Shown here: positions 7,826-16,433 of the stretch, one piece after another
Layout: each line of letters opens with the position of its first letter
Numbering within the stretch: the stretch's first letter is position 1
Assembly (NCBI GenBank): GCA_037446575.1
Contig: JBBIII010000042.1
Span: 1-21,771 of the forward strand
Direction: 5' to 3'
DNA: 21,771 bases
Source of the DNA: JBBIII01 sp037446575
GTDB lineage: Bacteria; Bacteroidota; Ignavibacteria; UBA10030
Made by a program: the position numbers and the translations under genes
Notes under the pieces: generated by a model
What the model saw: the letters and a program-made list of their open reading frames with translations, nothing else
What the model was told of the DNA's origin: nothing
The model's database searches: none

Positions 7826-7857
7826 AAAAGCCCAACTGAATACTCAATTGGGCTTTT
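7826..7857 (-). terminator. intrinsic terminator after the pyrophosphatase gene
   Basis: AAAAGCCCAA (7826-7835) pairs perfectly with TTGGGCTTTT (7848-7857). Read on the minus strand, the hairpin is followed by TTTTGATTTTTTC, a good U-tract. It lies 46 nt past the pyrophosphatase stop and separates that gene from the kinase/regulator pair. Confidence 0.85.
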
Positions 7858-7902
7858 AAAAATCAAAATTGTTAAAGTTTTAAACTTTGACAGTGTAATT
7901 AA

Positions 7903-10455
7903 CTACTTTGCTTCAGCTTCTGATTCAACTAATTCTCCGGATTCTTTTTTACTCTGATATATTGCCCAGGCAATTGAAGCAGATGCGATTACAATAACAA
8001 TAATGCCCGTCAGTAAGTCTGTGCCGGAAATATCGGGTTTAGTAATGTTAAATTTCAATACTAAGCCGAGCGCAAGCAAGCTTACCATATTCATAACTTT
8101 GATTAATGGATTGATTGCCGGACCTGCGGTATCTTTTAGCGGGTCGCCAACAGTATCGCCTGTAACAGCGGCTTTATGAGCTTCGGAACCTTTGCCGCCA
8201 TAGACGCCATCTTCAATCATTTTCTTGGCGTTATCCCAAGCGCCGCCGGCGTTTGCCATAAACACAGCAAGCAATTGACCGACAAGAATCATACCGGCTA
8301 AAAATCCGCCGAGTGCATAAGGTCCAAGTATAAAACCAACTAACAATGGAGTCATTATTGCAAGGAAGCCAGGACCAATAAGTTCTTTTTGAGCTGTCGC
8401 TGTGCAAATATCAACAACACGTCCGTAGTTTGGTTTTTTTGTTCCTTTCCAAATTTCGGGATCGCGGAATTGAAGTCGGCATTCTTTTACGATAAAATAT
8501 GCGGCGCGTCCTACTGCGCGTATTAACATTCCGCTGAATAAGAAAGGCACTGCTCCGCCAATAAGAAATCCGATAAATACAGTTGGATCAGCCACGGTAA
8601 TTTTTCCGGCTTCAGATAAATATTGTGATATAGTCATTAAATTAATTTTATCTTCGCTTCCAACAGCTATTACTGCAATGAAGCTTGCAAATAAAGAGAC
8701 TGCCGCGATAACTGCTGAACCTATCGCAATACCTTTTGTTTCGGCTTTTGTTGTGTTTCCAACTGCATCAAGATCGGCAAGAATTTGCCGTGCGCGTTTG
8801 TAACTGCCCGGTTTTTCTTTTTCCATCTCATCTTTATCATAACCCATTTCGCCGATGCCGTTTGCATTATCCGCAACTGGTCCGAATACGTCCATCGAAA
8901 TTGTATTGCCGGTTAGCGTAAGCATACCGATGCCTGTCATAGCTACGCCGTAAGCGATGAAAAGTGGAGGAGTGCCGGCATAAGTTAGAACTGATAAGAA
9001 TATTGCAACTGCAATTACGATGATTGCCGCAACGGTGCTTTCGTAACCGACTGCAAAACCTTGAATGATGTTAGTTGCATGTCCGGTTTGACAAGATTTT
9101 GCCAAACTTTTTACAGGCGCATGACTTGTGTGAGTATAATAACTTGTAACCTTATTAAGCGCAATGGCTAAGAAAATTCCAATCAACGTTGTAATTGCCG
9201 GACGCATATCTAAGCCCGCGATTCCAAAATTAGCAAACCACGGAAGTTGTGTTGGGTCTCCATTTGGGAAACCAGCTTTTGCTGTCAGATTTCCTGCAAG
9301 ATAAGCTGCATCGAAATGAAGATAAGCAAAACCAAGTCCAACAAATCCTCCAATGCTTATAATAGAACCAATCCAAAATCCTCTATGGACAGCTTTTAAC
9401 GCTTTATCGGAACTATCATCAGCGCCGGCTTTAACTGTATATGTGCTTATGATAGAGCCGAGCACTCCAATACCGCGTACAAGAAGCGGAAAAATTACTC
9501 CAATGTGTCCGAAAGTCGCTAATCCAAGAATCATTGCGGCTACAATTGTAACTTCATAACTTTCGAAAATATCAGCCGCCATACCGGAGCAATCACCAAC
9601 ATTATCGCCGACGTTATCTGCGATTGTTGCGGCATTGCGCGGGTCATCTTCTGGAATATCTTTTTCGATTTTACCGACTAAATCGGCGCCAACATCAGCG
9701 GCTTTTGTGTAAATTCCGCCGCCAACGCGCATAAATAATGCTATTAAAGTTCCACCAAAACCGAAACCTAACAGAGCTTCGTAAGCTTGCTCGCCAAAGT
9801 AAATAAATATCAAAGTACCGCCGAGCAGACCAAGTCCGTCGGTTAACATTCCAGTTATTGTTCCTGTGCGATATCCTAATTGAAGAGCTTCGCCATAACT
9901 GTGTCTAGCCGCCGCGGCTACGCGCAGATTTCCTTGTGTTGCAAGCCGCATTCCGACAAAACCGACGAGAAAACTGAAAACTGAACCCATCAAGAATGCG
10001 CCAGCTCGCCCCCACCGAAATGCATCGAGCGCACCTGTGTATGTAATATACAATAGTATAGTTAGAATGATAATTAACGGACCGATTTTTTTAAATTGCG
10101 CCGCTAAGTATGCATTCGCACCTTCTCGAACAGCAGCCGCTATTTCTTGCATCTTCTTTGTTCCTTGATCTGCCTTCCGCACCTGTCGCACAAGAAGAAG
10201 TGCATATAGCAATCCTGCTATTGCAGTTACAAGGACGCCTATTAACGCATAAACCTCTACTTCAGTGTATCTCGGATCAGTAAAAAGCGCAAACGGTGTA
10301 AAGGATCCATGTGAATCTACGTGAGCGACTTCTTGAGTTAGACTAGAATAGGGTAAGAAGACATATGCTGCCGCGAAAAAGATCATCATCGCAATCAGGT
10401 AGTTACGCCTTGATGTGCGCGATGTTTTGTTAATGAAATTTCTAAGAGTGTTCAT
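7903..10455 (-). CDS. hppA: membrane-bound proton-translocating pyrophosphatase (K+-independent type)
   Basis: An 850-aa multi-span membrane pump that couples pyrophosphate hydrolysis to ion export. The substrate site is intact: DVGADLVGK at 254-262, then PEDDPRN and DNVGDNVGDCSGMAADIFESY ending at residue 300. The C-terminal GDTVGDPLKDTAGPAINPLIKV is also intact. GNTTKA (566-571) carries Lys570, where K+-dependent enzymes have Ala; by established mutagenesis in this family, Lys marks K+-independent H+ pumps. I place the start at 10455 because AGGA lies 6 nt upstream; the frame extends 16 codons further without support. The protein is longer than typical K+-independent members (about 700 aa), with extra sequence near the N-terminus (a membrane segment at about residues 19-35 and a loop). 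Confidence 0.96.
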   Translation of the reverse strand: MNTLRNFINKTSRTSRRNYLIAMMIFFAAAYVFLPYSSLTQEVAHVDSHGSFTPFALFTDPRYTEVEVYALIGVLVTAIAGLLYALLLVRQVRKADQGTKKMQEIAAAVREGANAYLAAQFKKIGPLIIILTILLYITYTGALDAFRWGRAGAFLMGSVFSFLVGFVGMRLATQGNLRVAAAARHSYGEALQLGYRTGTITGMLTDGLGLLGGTLIFIYFGEQAYEALLGFGFGGTLIALFMRVGGGIYTKAADVGADLVGKIEKDIPEDDPRNAATIADNVGDNVGDCSGMAADIFESYEVTIVAAMILGLATFGHIGVIFPLLVRGIGVLGSIISTYTVKAGADDSSDKALKAVHRGFWIGSIISIGGFVGLGFAYLHFDAAYLAGNLTAKAGFPNGDPTQLPWFANFGIAGLDMRPAITTLIGIFLAIALNKVTSYYTHTSHAPVKSLAKSCQTGHATNIIQGFAVGYESTVAAIIVIAVAIFLSVLTYAGTPPLFIAYGVAMTGIGMLTLTGNTISMDVFGPVADNANGIGEMGYDKDEMEKEKPGSYKRARQILADLDAVGNTTKAETKGIAIGSAVIAAVSLFASFIAVIAVGSEDKINLMTISQYLSEAGKITVADPTVFIGFLIGGAVPFLFSGMLIRAVGRAAYFIVKECRLQFRDPEIWKGTKKPNYGRVVDICTATAQKELIGPGFLAIMTPLLVGFILGPYALGGFLAGMILVGQLLAVFMANAGGAWDNAKKMIEDGVYGGKGSEAHKAAVTGDTVGDPLKDTAGPAINPLIKVMNMVSLLALGLVLKFNITKPDISGTDLLTGIIVIVIASASIAWAIYQSKKESGELVESEAEAK

Positions 10456-10505
10456 TGTACATCCTATAATGTGAATGATATTGTTAGTCATTTTATTTAA
10501 CATAA

Positions 10506-10537
10506 AAAATGAAAGCCACTTTTGTGGCTTTCATTTT
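10506..10537. terminator. strong hairpin with U-tract between divergent genes (possible hppA attenuator)
   Basis: AAAATGAAAGCCAC (10506-10519) and GTGGCTTTCATTTT (10524-10537) form a perfect 14-bp stem with a TTTT loop. On the minus strand the stem runs into a T tract, a classic intrinsic terminator, yet the next gene in that direction is hppA itself, 51 nt away. It would either stop leftward read-through or attenuate hppA if the promoter lies upstream of it. Confidence 0.7.
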
Positions 10538-10644
10538 CACTTTACTAAATTGCGTGTTTTTTGTTTAAAAATCAATGTAATTTTTTGAACTCTTGCAATA
10601 AATTTATTTGAAACGTATCTTCTATTAAAAAGTTAAGTAACAAA

Positions 10645-11004
10645 ATGAAAATCGGATCGAAAATATTAATTGTAGAAGATGAAGACCTTCATAGACTAAT
10701 AATTAGAAAAAAGTTAGAAGACAAGGGTTATGCAGTTATAGAAGCATCCGATGGTAAAGCAGGTTTAGAAATCTTGAGAACATCGCATGTAGATTTAGCG
10801 ATTGTTGACTTGGAAATGCCGATAATGAACGGAATGGAGTTCACAAAATGGGTGAAAGAAATTAATCCGGAATTTCCAGTAGTCATTATTACAGGCCATG
10901 CGACAAATTTCTCTCCTAAAGAGATAATAAACGTCAATGTAGATGCCTTTATGCACAAGCCGATAGATTTAGACGAATTAATAAAGACTATAGAACGATT
11001 ATAA
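10645..11004 (+). CDS. single-domain CheY-like response regulator
   Basis: A 119-aa stand-alone receiver domain with no output domain. Key residues are in place: E11/D12 acidic pair (ILIVEDED), phosphoacceptor D55 in AIVDLEMPIMNG, T83 in VVIITGHA, and K105 in MHKPIDLDEL. Such proteins act by protein contacts, for example as phosphorelay intermediates or motor/kinase modulators. No histidine kinase is adjacent; the nearest one (7102-7800) belongs to a coupled pair with its own regulator. The gene is transcribed divergently from hppA. The partner is unknown. Confidence 0.93.
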   Translation: MKIGSKILIVEDEDLHRLIIRKKLEDKGYAVIEASDGKAGLEILRTSHVDLAIVDLEMPIMNGMEFTKWVKEINPEFPVVIITGHATNFSPKEIINVNVDAFMHKPIDLDELIKTIERL

Positions 11005-11155
11005 TAAATATTAATCTGGAATTGCATATGGGATTAACGCTGTGTACTCTAACTGCCTGTCAGATTTGTTAATGTTATGAATAAAATCGACAATAGCATT
11101 TATCGATGCTAATTAAAACAGAAAAATTTTTGCTGGTTTTTCGATAAGTGGCGGT

Positions 11156-11596
11156 CTATTCAGTAATTTTTGCTGTCGGTTCAATTTTATATGAATGCGT
11201 AAGCTTTGCGCTTGCTGATAAAATTGCTGAAACCGAGCAGTACTTTGTAGATGAAAGTTCAATTGCCCTTTCTACATCTTCCGGCTTAATGCCATCGCCG
11301 TAGAAAATATACTCGACGTGAATTTCAGTAAATATTTTTGGGTGCTCGTCCCGCTCAATACCTGTAACCTTGCATTCGTACCCAATTACTGGCGATTTCT
11401 TCTTTTTTAATATTGGGATTACGTCCATCGAAGTACAGCCGGCTAATGCCATAAGCAATAGCTCTTTTGGAGTAGAAGCTCCTTCGTTTCCTCCGACTTC
11501 AGATTTTGTGTCTAACATTACCCAATGCCCGCCGGCGCTAGTTTTTGCCGCAAATGTATTACCTTTAAGTTGCTTAAGATAAATTTCTTTTTTCAT
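11156..11596 (-). CDS. OsmC/Ohr family protein
   Basis: A 146-aa OsmC-fold protein. The two family cysteines are present: C54 in LAGCTSMDV, and C120 in KYCSVSAIL. In Ohr/OsmC enzymes this pair is the thiol-peroxidase active site that reduces organic hydroperoxides. The sequence looks more like the general OsmC/YhfA branch than Ohr, so a detoxification role is likely but the substrate is open. AAGG a short distance upstream of the ATG supports the start. It converges with the CheY-like gene and has no obvious operon partner. Confidence 0.92.
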   Translation of the reverse strand: MKKEIYLKQLKGNTFAAKTSAGGHWVMLDTKSEVGGNEGASTPKELLLMALAGCTSMDVIPILKKKKSPVIGYECKVTGIERDEHPKIFTEIHVEYIFYGDGIKPEDVERAIELSSTKYCSVSAILSASAKLTHSYKIEPTAKITE

Positions 11597-11755
11597 AATT
11601 AGTACCTTGTTATTCTTATTTGATGCACTGAAAGTTGAAAGGATTCATCTAAAACTTACTTCAACTACTTAGAATTTGAAGAAGCAACTAACATCCCCCT
11701 TTATTACTATAAACTCATTGATTTATAGACTCAATAACTTCATACTTTATATTTC

Positions 11756-12973
11756 TTACTTTGTTAATAACAACTTTCTTACTTGCTTAAATGGTTTTTG
11801 TCCATTAGTTGGTGTTGCAGTGAAGTGTGCAAAGTAAATTCCGCTGGCAATTCGACTGGCGTCAAATGTCAAGTTATAATATCCAACTTCTTTAATTCCA
11901 TTTACGAGTGTTACAACTTCTCTACCGAGTAAATCATAAATTTTCAAAGTTACATTACTTACGACTGACAATTGATAATTAATTGTTGTCGCTGGATTAA
12001 ACGGATTCGGAAAATTTTGCTCAAGCTTAAATTCTGTCGGTCGATAATTAGGTTGATTTACGGATGTTAATTTAATATTGTCCATAACTATCGAAGGAAC
12101 ATTTTCTTTCGGGTCTGGTGTAAAAAAATAGGGGGGAGTAAATTCAGATATCGGAGAAGTTATGAATGAACTCGAGCCGAAATGATTATCAATCAAATAA
12201 ACATTGCCTAATATCGGACTGTAATCTGAAAAAACCGCCTTTCCAACATTTTCAAAAAAATTCTTTTCCACGCGAACACAAGCCCCCATTCGAGTATTGA
12301 TTGCATCTGAGCAGTTTTTATAATAGTTATTAAATATATGCGCTTTGCCAAATCGGATAAGAGGGAGCCGCGATTCTATATTAAAGAAGTAGTTGTGATG
12401 AAATGTGATTCTTGCAACCGTATCTATGTACTGGTCATCTCCGGAGCTTATTAAGCATGCTTTATAATGATCGTGTAAAGATGTCCAAGCTACAGTAATA
12501 AATGTAGAGCCGTTTTTTATGTCTAACAATCCATCGTAATAATCTTTTCCGTGGTCTCTATCAGAAAATAATTCGCAATGGTCAATTACAATATTTTTCG
12601 AGCCGCCGTTGATTTCAAAAGCATCGTTTGTATTTAAAGTATCGCGCACTTTGGATATTGTGATATTGCGAACAATAATATTACGCGCTTGATTAATGGA
12701 AAGGGCAATGCCGCGTAAATGCGCTGTTCCAACTCCGATTAATGTTTTGTTTGATTTGATATTTATTTTAGCGTTGCCGCTTAAATCACCTGTAAATTTA
12801 ACAACTCGCGGTAATGTATCGCCAAGTAAACTTTGTAAATCGCTCAACGTAGATGCTTCTGACGTGCTTCCCAAAGCGCCGCCTGTAACAAGATATGTTG
12901 TTCCTTTGTCATCCTGGACGGTGGCATAACCGATTATATCGGAATCCATTACAGTTCCTTCTGGTAAAAATCT
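11756..12973 (-). CDS. secreted pectate lyase (PL1 family) with type IX secretion sorting domain; N-terminus lost in assembly gap
   Basis: The reading frame is open into the N-gap; a Met at 12949 is probably internal, since the residues before it (RFLPEGTV) continue the frame. Numbering from that Met, a right-handed beta-helix pectate lyase domain covers about 5-290: IDHCELFSDRDHGKDYYDG, DGLLDIKNGS (139-148), and the catalytic signature SRLPLIRFGKAHIFNNYY with R194 and R199. Acidic residues around 123-140 probably bind Ca2+. Residues 307-397 are a Por/T9SS C-terminal sorting domain (FKLEQNFPNPFNPATTI, KIYDLLGREVVTLVNG, SGIYFAHF, KKLLLTK-like end). It would cleave polygalacturonate by beta-elimination outside the cell. 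The missing part should contain the signal peptide. Confidence 0.92.
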   Translation of the reverse strand, partial: RFLPEGTVMDSDIIGYATVQDDKGTTYLVTGGALGSTSEASTLSDLQSLLGDTLPRVVKFTGDLSGNAKINIKSNKTLIGVGTAHLRGIALSINQARNIIVRNITISKVRDTLNTNDAFEINGGSKNIVIDHCELFSDRDHGKDYYDGLLDIKNGSTFITVAWTSLHDHYKACLISSGDDQYIDTVARITFHHNYFFNIESRLPLIRFGKAHIFNNYYKNCSDAINTRMGACVRVEKNFFENVGKAVFSDYSPILGNVYLIDNHFGSSSFITSPISEFTPPYFFTPDPKENVPSIVMDNIKLTSVNQPNYRPTEFKLEQNFPNPFNPATTINYQLSVVSNVTLKIYDLLGREVVTLVNGIKEVGYYNLTFDASRIASGIYFAHFTATPTNGQKPFKQVRKLLLTK

Positions 12974-13073
12974 NNNNNNNNNNNNNNNNNNNNNNNNNNN
13001 NNNNNNNNNNNNNNNNNNNNNNNNNNNNNNNNNNNNNNNNNNNNNNNNNNNNNNNNNNNNNNNNNNNNNNNNN
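12974..13073. other. assembly gap (100 Ns)
   Basis: Exactly 100 N bases, the conventional size for a scaffold gap of unknown length, so frames cannot be carried across it. It removes the N-terminus of the pectate lyase. TTCTGAAAT is directly repeated just right of the gap (13080-13088 and 13093-13101). Confidence 0.98.
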
Positions 13074-13421
13074 TTTTCTTTCTGAAATCATATTCTGAAA
13101 TTTTATGAAATGAAGCAAGAAATGTGAAAAATAAATATGTCGTTTAACTTTACAAAGAATGTACCTGTATGTACAGAGTAATTCTGACTTACTTTTTTCT
13201 AAATTGAGTTCGTGATTATTTGGGCTACGATTCTTGTTATTTAATTTTTTACTTAGACTAAATAATAAAGCCACTTATGCCAATTATTATACCGTCAAAA
13301 TTAAGTAGCACTTCTTATATTTATTTTCAATTGGTAGTAAATGCAAAATAACAACACTATTTCATATTCGTTATGAGTGAACTTACACGCACGCAGTTGT
13401 AAATCTATTATTAAATAAATC
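13074..13421. other. AT-rich intergenic stretch right of the gap
   Basis: No credible gene in these 348 nt. A minus-strand frame crossing the gap (12909-13274) joins two unrelated pieces through Ns and reads in a different frame from the lyase. The lyase promoter, and possibly its first codons, may lie here; I cannot identify a convincing promoter. Confidence 0.55.
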
Positions 13422-14462
13422 CTATTCTTTCATCACAACACCCCATTCAGTAACAACAAAACCGCTACGATTGAATTTTGGAATTAATGGAGTTTGGAGT
13501 TTCCTATCTAAGTTTTCAGATCCCTCGATCACAAAAAATAATCTCAACATGTTATCAGGCGGCTCTGAGATGTTTAACCGAATAACTTTTTCTATAATTT
13601 CTGATAACTGTGGATATATATAGTAATATTGATGTTCCTTCAGTAATGGAATCCAGTACTCAACGAAATCATTCTTTTCTCTCTCATTAAAACCGTATTG
13701 TAAAAGATTGTTGGAAAAGAATGACGTCAGCGTGTCTCTACTTACTACCCAACCTGAATTGTATTGATAAACATCTGGATTAATACTTTCATAAAATAAA
13801 TAATCGTATTGATTGTTGATTTTTCCATTCGGCTGTACTTCTACAGTCCACCCATTTGAGTATAGCGGAATAGATTCAAGAATTCTCCCACCTAATGGAA
13901 ATTCAAATTTTACAGTAATTGTCCGAGTGGTTAGCGGGTACAAATAAATATTCGGCTTTTTAACGATCACTCCTGGAGCTATATTAAAAGATATTTTCTG
14001 ATGACGCTGTATTTTTACCTCATCGTTAAAGCGAAGATTGATAAATACATCAGCTTCATAGTCTCCCGGCTTTAACATTGTTATTGAACTCAATTCATTA
14101 AAAGGAGCAAGCCATTTATTAACCAGAGTAGAATCTGATTTCAATAACCCTTGGTTTATAATTTGAATCCATGTGTACCCATACCACTGCCGGGAAATAA
14201 TTGTATCATTTTGCAAAATCACAATTTCCGATTCCGGGCCGGTCCACGAGTACATTTGATCCTTACCGGTTTTATTGGTCATTTGGAAAATCAAGTAAAA
14301 TCGGTCTATGTTGAAAAAGGTGGTAGATGGATTCCCGTGTTTATCTGTACTGCTTAGAGATGTCAGAATAACTTGCTCTTCCTGCGGCGGTATAAGTGTA
14401 TTGTCTTTTTTACACGCTGACAATAAACACATTACGGAGACAAGTATAAATATTTTTTTCAT
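13422..14462 (-). CDS. lipoprotein with BsuPI-like N-terminal and 'KPxIYLYP' C-terminal domains
   Basis: A 346-aa predicted lipoprotein. The signal peptide ends in the lipobox LSAC, with the lipidated Cys at 17. Residues about 28-162 look like a small beta-sandwich resembling the BsuPI fold (FYLIFQMTNKTG, YSWTGPESEIVILQND, WLAPFNELSSITMLKPGDYEADV); this is a tentative pattern match. Residues about 168-285 match an uncharacterised family known from repeated occurrences: KPNIYLYP, NGWTVEVQPNGKI, YDYLFYES, and DFVEYWIPLL. Its biochemical role is unknown to me. It is co-directional with the TonB-receptor operon upstream but separated by 126 nt containing two REP-like hairpins, so it may have its own transcript. 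Confidence 0.8.
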   Translation of the reverse strand: MKKIFILVSVMCLLSACKKDNTLIPPQEEQVILTSLSSTDKHGNPSTTFFNIDRFYLIFQMTNKTGKDQMYSWTGPESEIVILQNDTIISRQWYGYTWIQIINQGLLKSDSTLVNKWLAPFNELSSITMLKPGDYEADVFINLRFNDEVKIQRHQKISFNIAPGVIVKKPNIYLYPLTTRTITVKFEFPLGGRILESIPLYSNGWTVEVQPNGKINNQYDYLFYESINPDVYQYNSGWVVSRDTLTSFFSNNLLQYGFNEREKNDFVEYWIPLLKEHQYYYIYPQLSEIIEKVIRLNISEPPDNMLRLFFVIEGSENLDRKLQTPLIPKFNRSGFVVTEWGVVMKE

Positions 14463-14487
14463 ATTGCACCTATTTAAGCTTTAAGTT

Positions 14488-14551
14488 GAACTCCTATGGA
14501 GTTCTACTTTATTACTTTCTTGTTATAAACATGAAACTCCTCTGGAGTTTC
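14488..14551. repeat. REP-like palindrome doublet
   Basis: Two related short palindromes sit 28 nt apart: GAACTCC-TAT-GGAGTTC (14488-14504, 7-bp stem) and GAAACTCC-TCT-GGAGTTTC (14533-14551, 8-bp stem). The shared core ACTCCTNTGGAGT and paired arrangement are like bimeric REP elements. They could also stop or process the transcript leaving the outer-membrane protein gene. Confidence 0.7.
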
Positions 14552-14588
14552 TGATAATTGCATTACACATTTAGATTTCTAAAAATAT

Positions 14589-16394
14589 TTATGGAGCAAC
14601 CCGCACACTAAGCCACCATTGCATCTCATTCATTTTAGTTCCATCGTAAGTATCTCTAAAACTTGGCACTCCAAGCAACCTGATACTGAAATGCTCTGAT
14701 GGTGAAATAGTAATTCCACCTAAAAATGTTGTCTTTATATCGCTTACAATTTCTTCTGGAGTTGTGTACCGCTCACCAAAATTATTTTCATCTGTAATTG
14801 CACCGTTGTAATTGGTTTTGCGATTGTTAAATATTGCTAACGTTACTTCATTAATATTTGTTTGTGTCATTACACGATTTAATCCACACATTAGACTTAA
14901 AGCTTTTGAAACTTTGTATGAGAATATGACCGGAATAATAAGACTTGTTTTCTCTGCTGTAAATTTCCATCTCAATTCTTTCAACTGTGTATTCCCAGAA
15001 AGCCAGCTATAATTATCGTATCCCGATTTGTAATACGAAAGCATATCCGCTTTTATGTTTTCCGATGTATTTGTTTCATTATTTTGAAATTCGTACTGAA
15101 GCCCTAACGATAAGTTAGCCCGCTCATCTATCTGCCATTGAAGTGATATTTGAATTTTGTTCTGTAGAATTGTCTGCTCGCCATTGCCTTTTCTATTGTC
15201 ACGCAAAAAGTAATACGACGTTGAGGTACGCATTGTATCATTATATAAATATGAATATGTGCTGAATGATGTATCATTTATATTAGACATCAAATCCAAA
15301 TCTATAGATGAGCTAATCCTTTGATAAATAATATTCCATTTATATTTTTCAGATGGCTGGTAAAGGAGATTTATTCCTAATGAGTTGGTTGTGCCGTCGT
15401 GCTTCCAGTTCTGCCGAGTTCGTCCCGCGCTAATATAATAACTTCCATAATTTGATGATGAATAGTTATAATGCGAAGAATCGTCCTCTAATAATGATTG
15501 ATTAGCTTGCCCCCAGAGTTGCCCAATTGTAGCGCCGATTGAAAATTGATTGCTGAGATTTAATTGAGCGCCGACGGATGCCTCCCAGTGGTCATAATCC
15601 TGTTTTCTTGTTTCCATATTTGAGTATAAAGATGAAGACGTTCGATAGTAATATGAATCCCATAGATTTTTAGAACCAATTGAGCCAGAACGATCAAACA
15701 AAACTCTGCTGATTTTTAAGCCAATGTCTCCTATGAGTGGAATTTCAAACTTACCGAATGCTGAAATAAAATGACCGAGTTGATGCATTTTATCTTCCCC
15801 GCTGTACTTATCTACAATAGGAAGAGTTGATTCTGCGGCGGCTCTGTTGCCTGCGTAATCCGCTCCGATTGTTGATTTATAAATATTTTGCGGAACATCG
15901 TAATATTTACCATCCTGCAAAACTAACTGATAAGTTGCACCTACTACAAATCCTGTTAAAGGTGAGCCAATATAGCCGCCAGAAAAAACCGGCTCTAATT
16001 CTCGTCTTGTGTTAACATATATCCATGGATAAGGACGGTAATACATTACGTCTGTAGCGAAAGAACTTCTATAATCAAGTGTGTAACATGGTAAAATCGA
16101 ATTTCCCTCTGTTATTGTTTTAGCGCTCCTGAAATCAAAATAGAGATAGTTGTCCTTTATACTGTCCGAATATATCAAAGCTGGATTGACGCTTAAGTTC
16201 ACTAATGGATCATCTATCAAACCGGGAGTAGTTAATTTAAAACCACTGATTCCGTATGGGTTTAGAGTGTATGGCATAAAAAAGAAATCGGTATGCTCAA
16301 AGCTTTTTTCCATTACCCGTTCGCCCCAGTACTGAGCAAAAAGATTTGTAGAATATAAGAATATAAAAATAAGAGCTAATAATATTTTTTTCAT
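14589..16394 (-). CDS. outer-membrane beta-barrel protein of unknown function, downstream of the TonB receptor
   Basis: A 601-aa exported protein. The start at 16394 is chosen over an ATG four codons earlier because GAGGA lies 5 nt before it. A signal peptide is cleaved after LFA (about residue 20). The body is made of many amphipathic, Tyr/Ser/Asn-rich strands separated by polar loops (for example NQFSIGATIGQLWGQ, YKWNIIYQRISSSIDLD, ANLSLGLQYEFQNN, HFSIRLLGVPSF), as in large outer-membrane barrels. I recognise no named family. The gene begins 39 nt after the TonB receptor stop, so it is very probably the last gene of that operon and may be a porin or secretion partner for the receptor's substrate. 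Confidence 0.78.
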   Translation of the reverse strand: MKKILLALIFIFLYSTNLFAQYWGERVMEKSFEHTDFFFMPYTLNPYGISGFKLTTPGLIDDPLVNLSVNPALIYSDSIKDNYLYFDFRSAKTITEGNSILPCYTLDYRSSFATDVMYYRPYPWIYVNTRRELEPVFSGGYIGSPLTGFVVGATYQLVLQDGKYYDVPQNIYKSTIGADYAGNRAAAESTLPIVDKYSGEDKMHQLGHFISAFGKFEIPLIGDIGLKISRVLFDRSGSIGSKNLWDSYYYRTSSSLYSNMETRKQDYDHWEASVGAQLNLSNQFSIGATIGQLWGQANQSLLEDDSSHYNYSSSNYGSYYISAGRTRQNWKHDGTTNSLGINLLYQPSEKYKWNIIYQRISSSIDLDLMSNINDTSFSTYSYLYNDTMRTSTSYYFLRDNRKGNGEQTILQNKIQISLQWQIDERANLSLGLQYEFQNNETNTSENIKADMLSYYKSGYDNYSWLSGNTQLKELRWKFTAEKTSLIIPVIFSYKVSKALSLMCGLNRVMTQTNINEVTLAIFNNRKTNYNGAITDENNFGERYTTPEEIVSDIKTTFLGGITISPSEHFSIRLLGVPSFRDTYDGTKMNEMQWWLSVRVAP

Positions 16395-16433
16395 TTTGTT
16401 CCTCATTAATTGATATGGTGCTTCAATATTAAT

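Noticed and set aside
10728..11027. 99-codon minus-strand ORF
   Set aside because: Antisense shadow of the CheY-like gene.
11094..11111. TAGCAT/ATGCTA hairpin between the CheY-like and OsmC genes as a shared terminator
   Set aside because: Only 6 bp and no adequate T run; could be chance in AT-rich DNA.
11707..11728. CTATAAA/TTTATAG hairpin as terminator of the pectate lyase gene
   Set aside because: A purely AT-rich 7-bp stem without a clear U-tract; too weak to call.
12909..13274. 121-codon ORF on the minus strand crossing the N-gap
   Set aside because: It is continuous only because Ns are read as open; left of the gap it is out of frame with the pectate lyase.
13296..13303. TAATTTTG on the minus strand as a Bacteroidota -7 promoter element for the pectate lyase
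   Set aside because: The matching TTG element is 24 nt away rather than about 19, and the true start of the gene is hidden by the gap.
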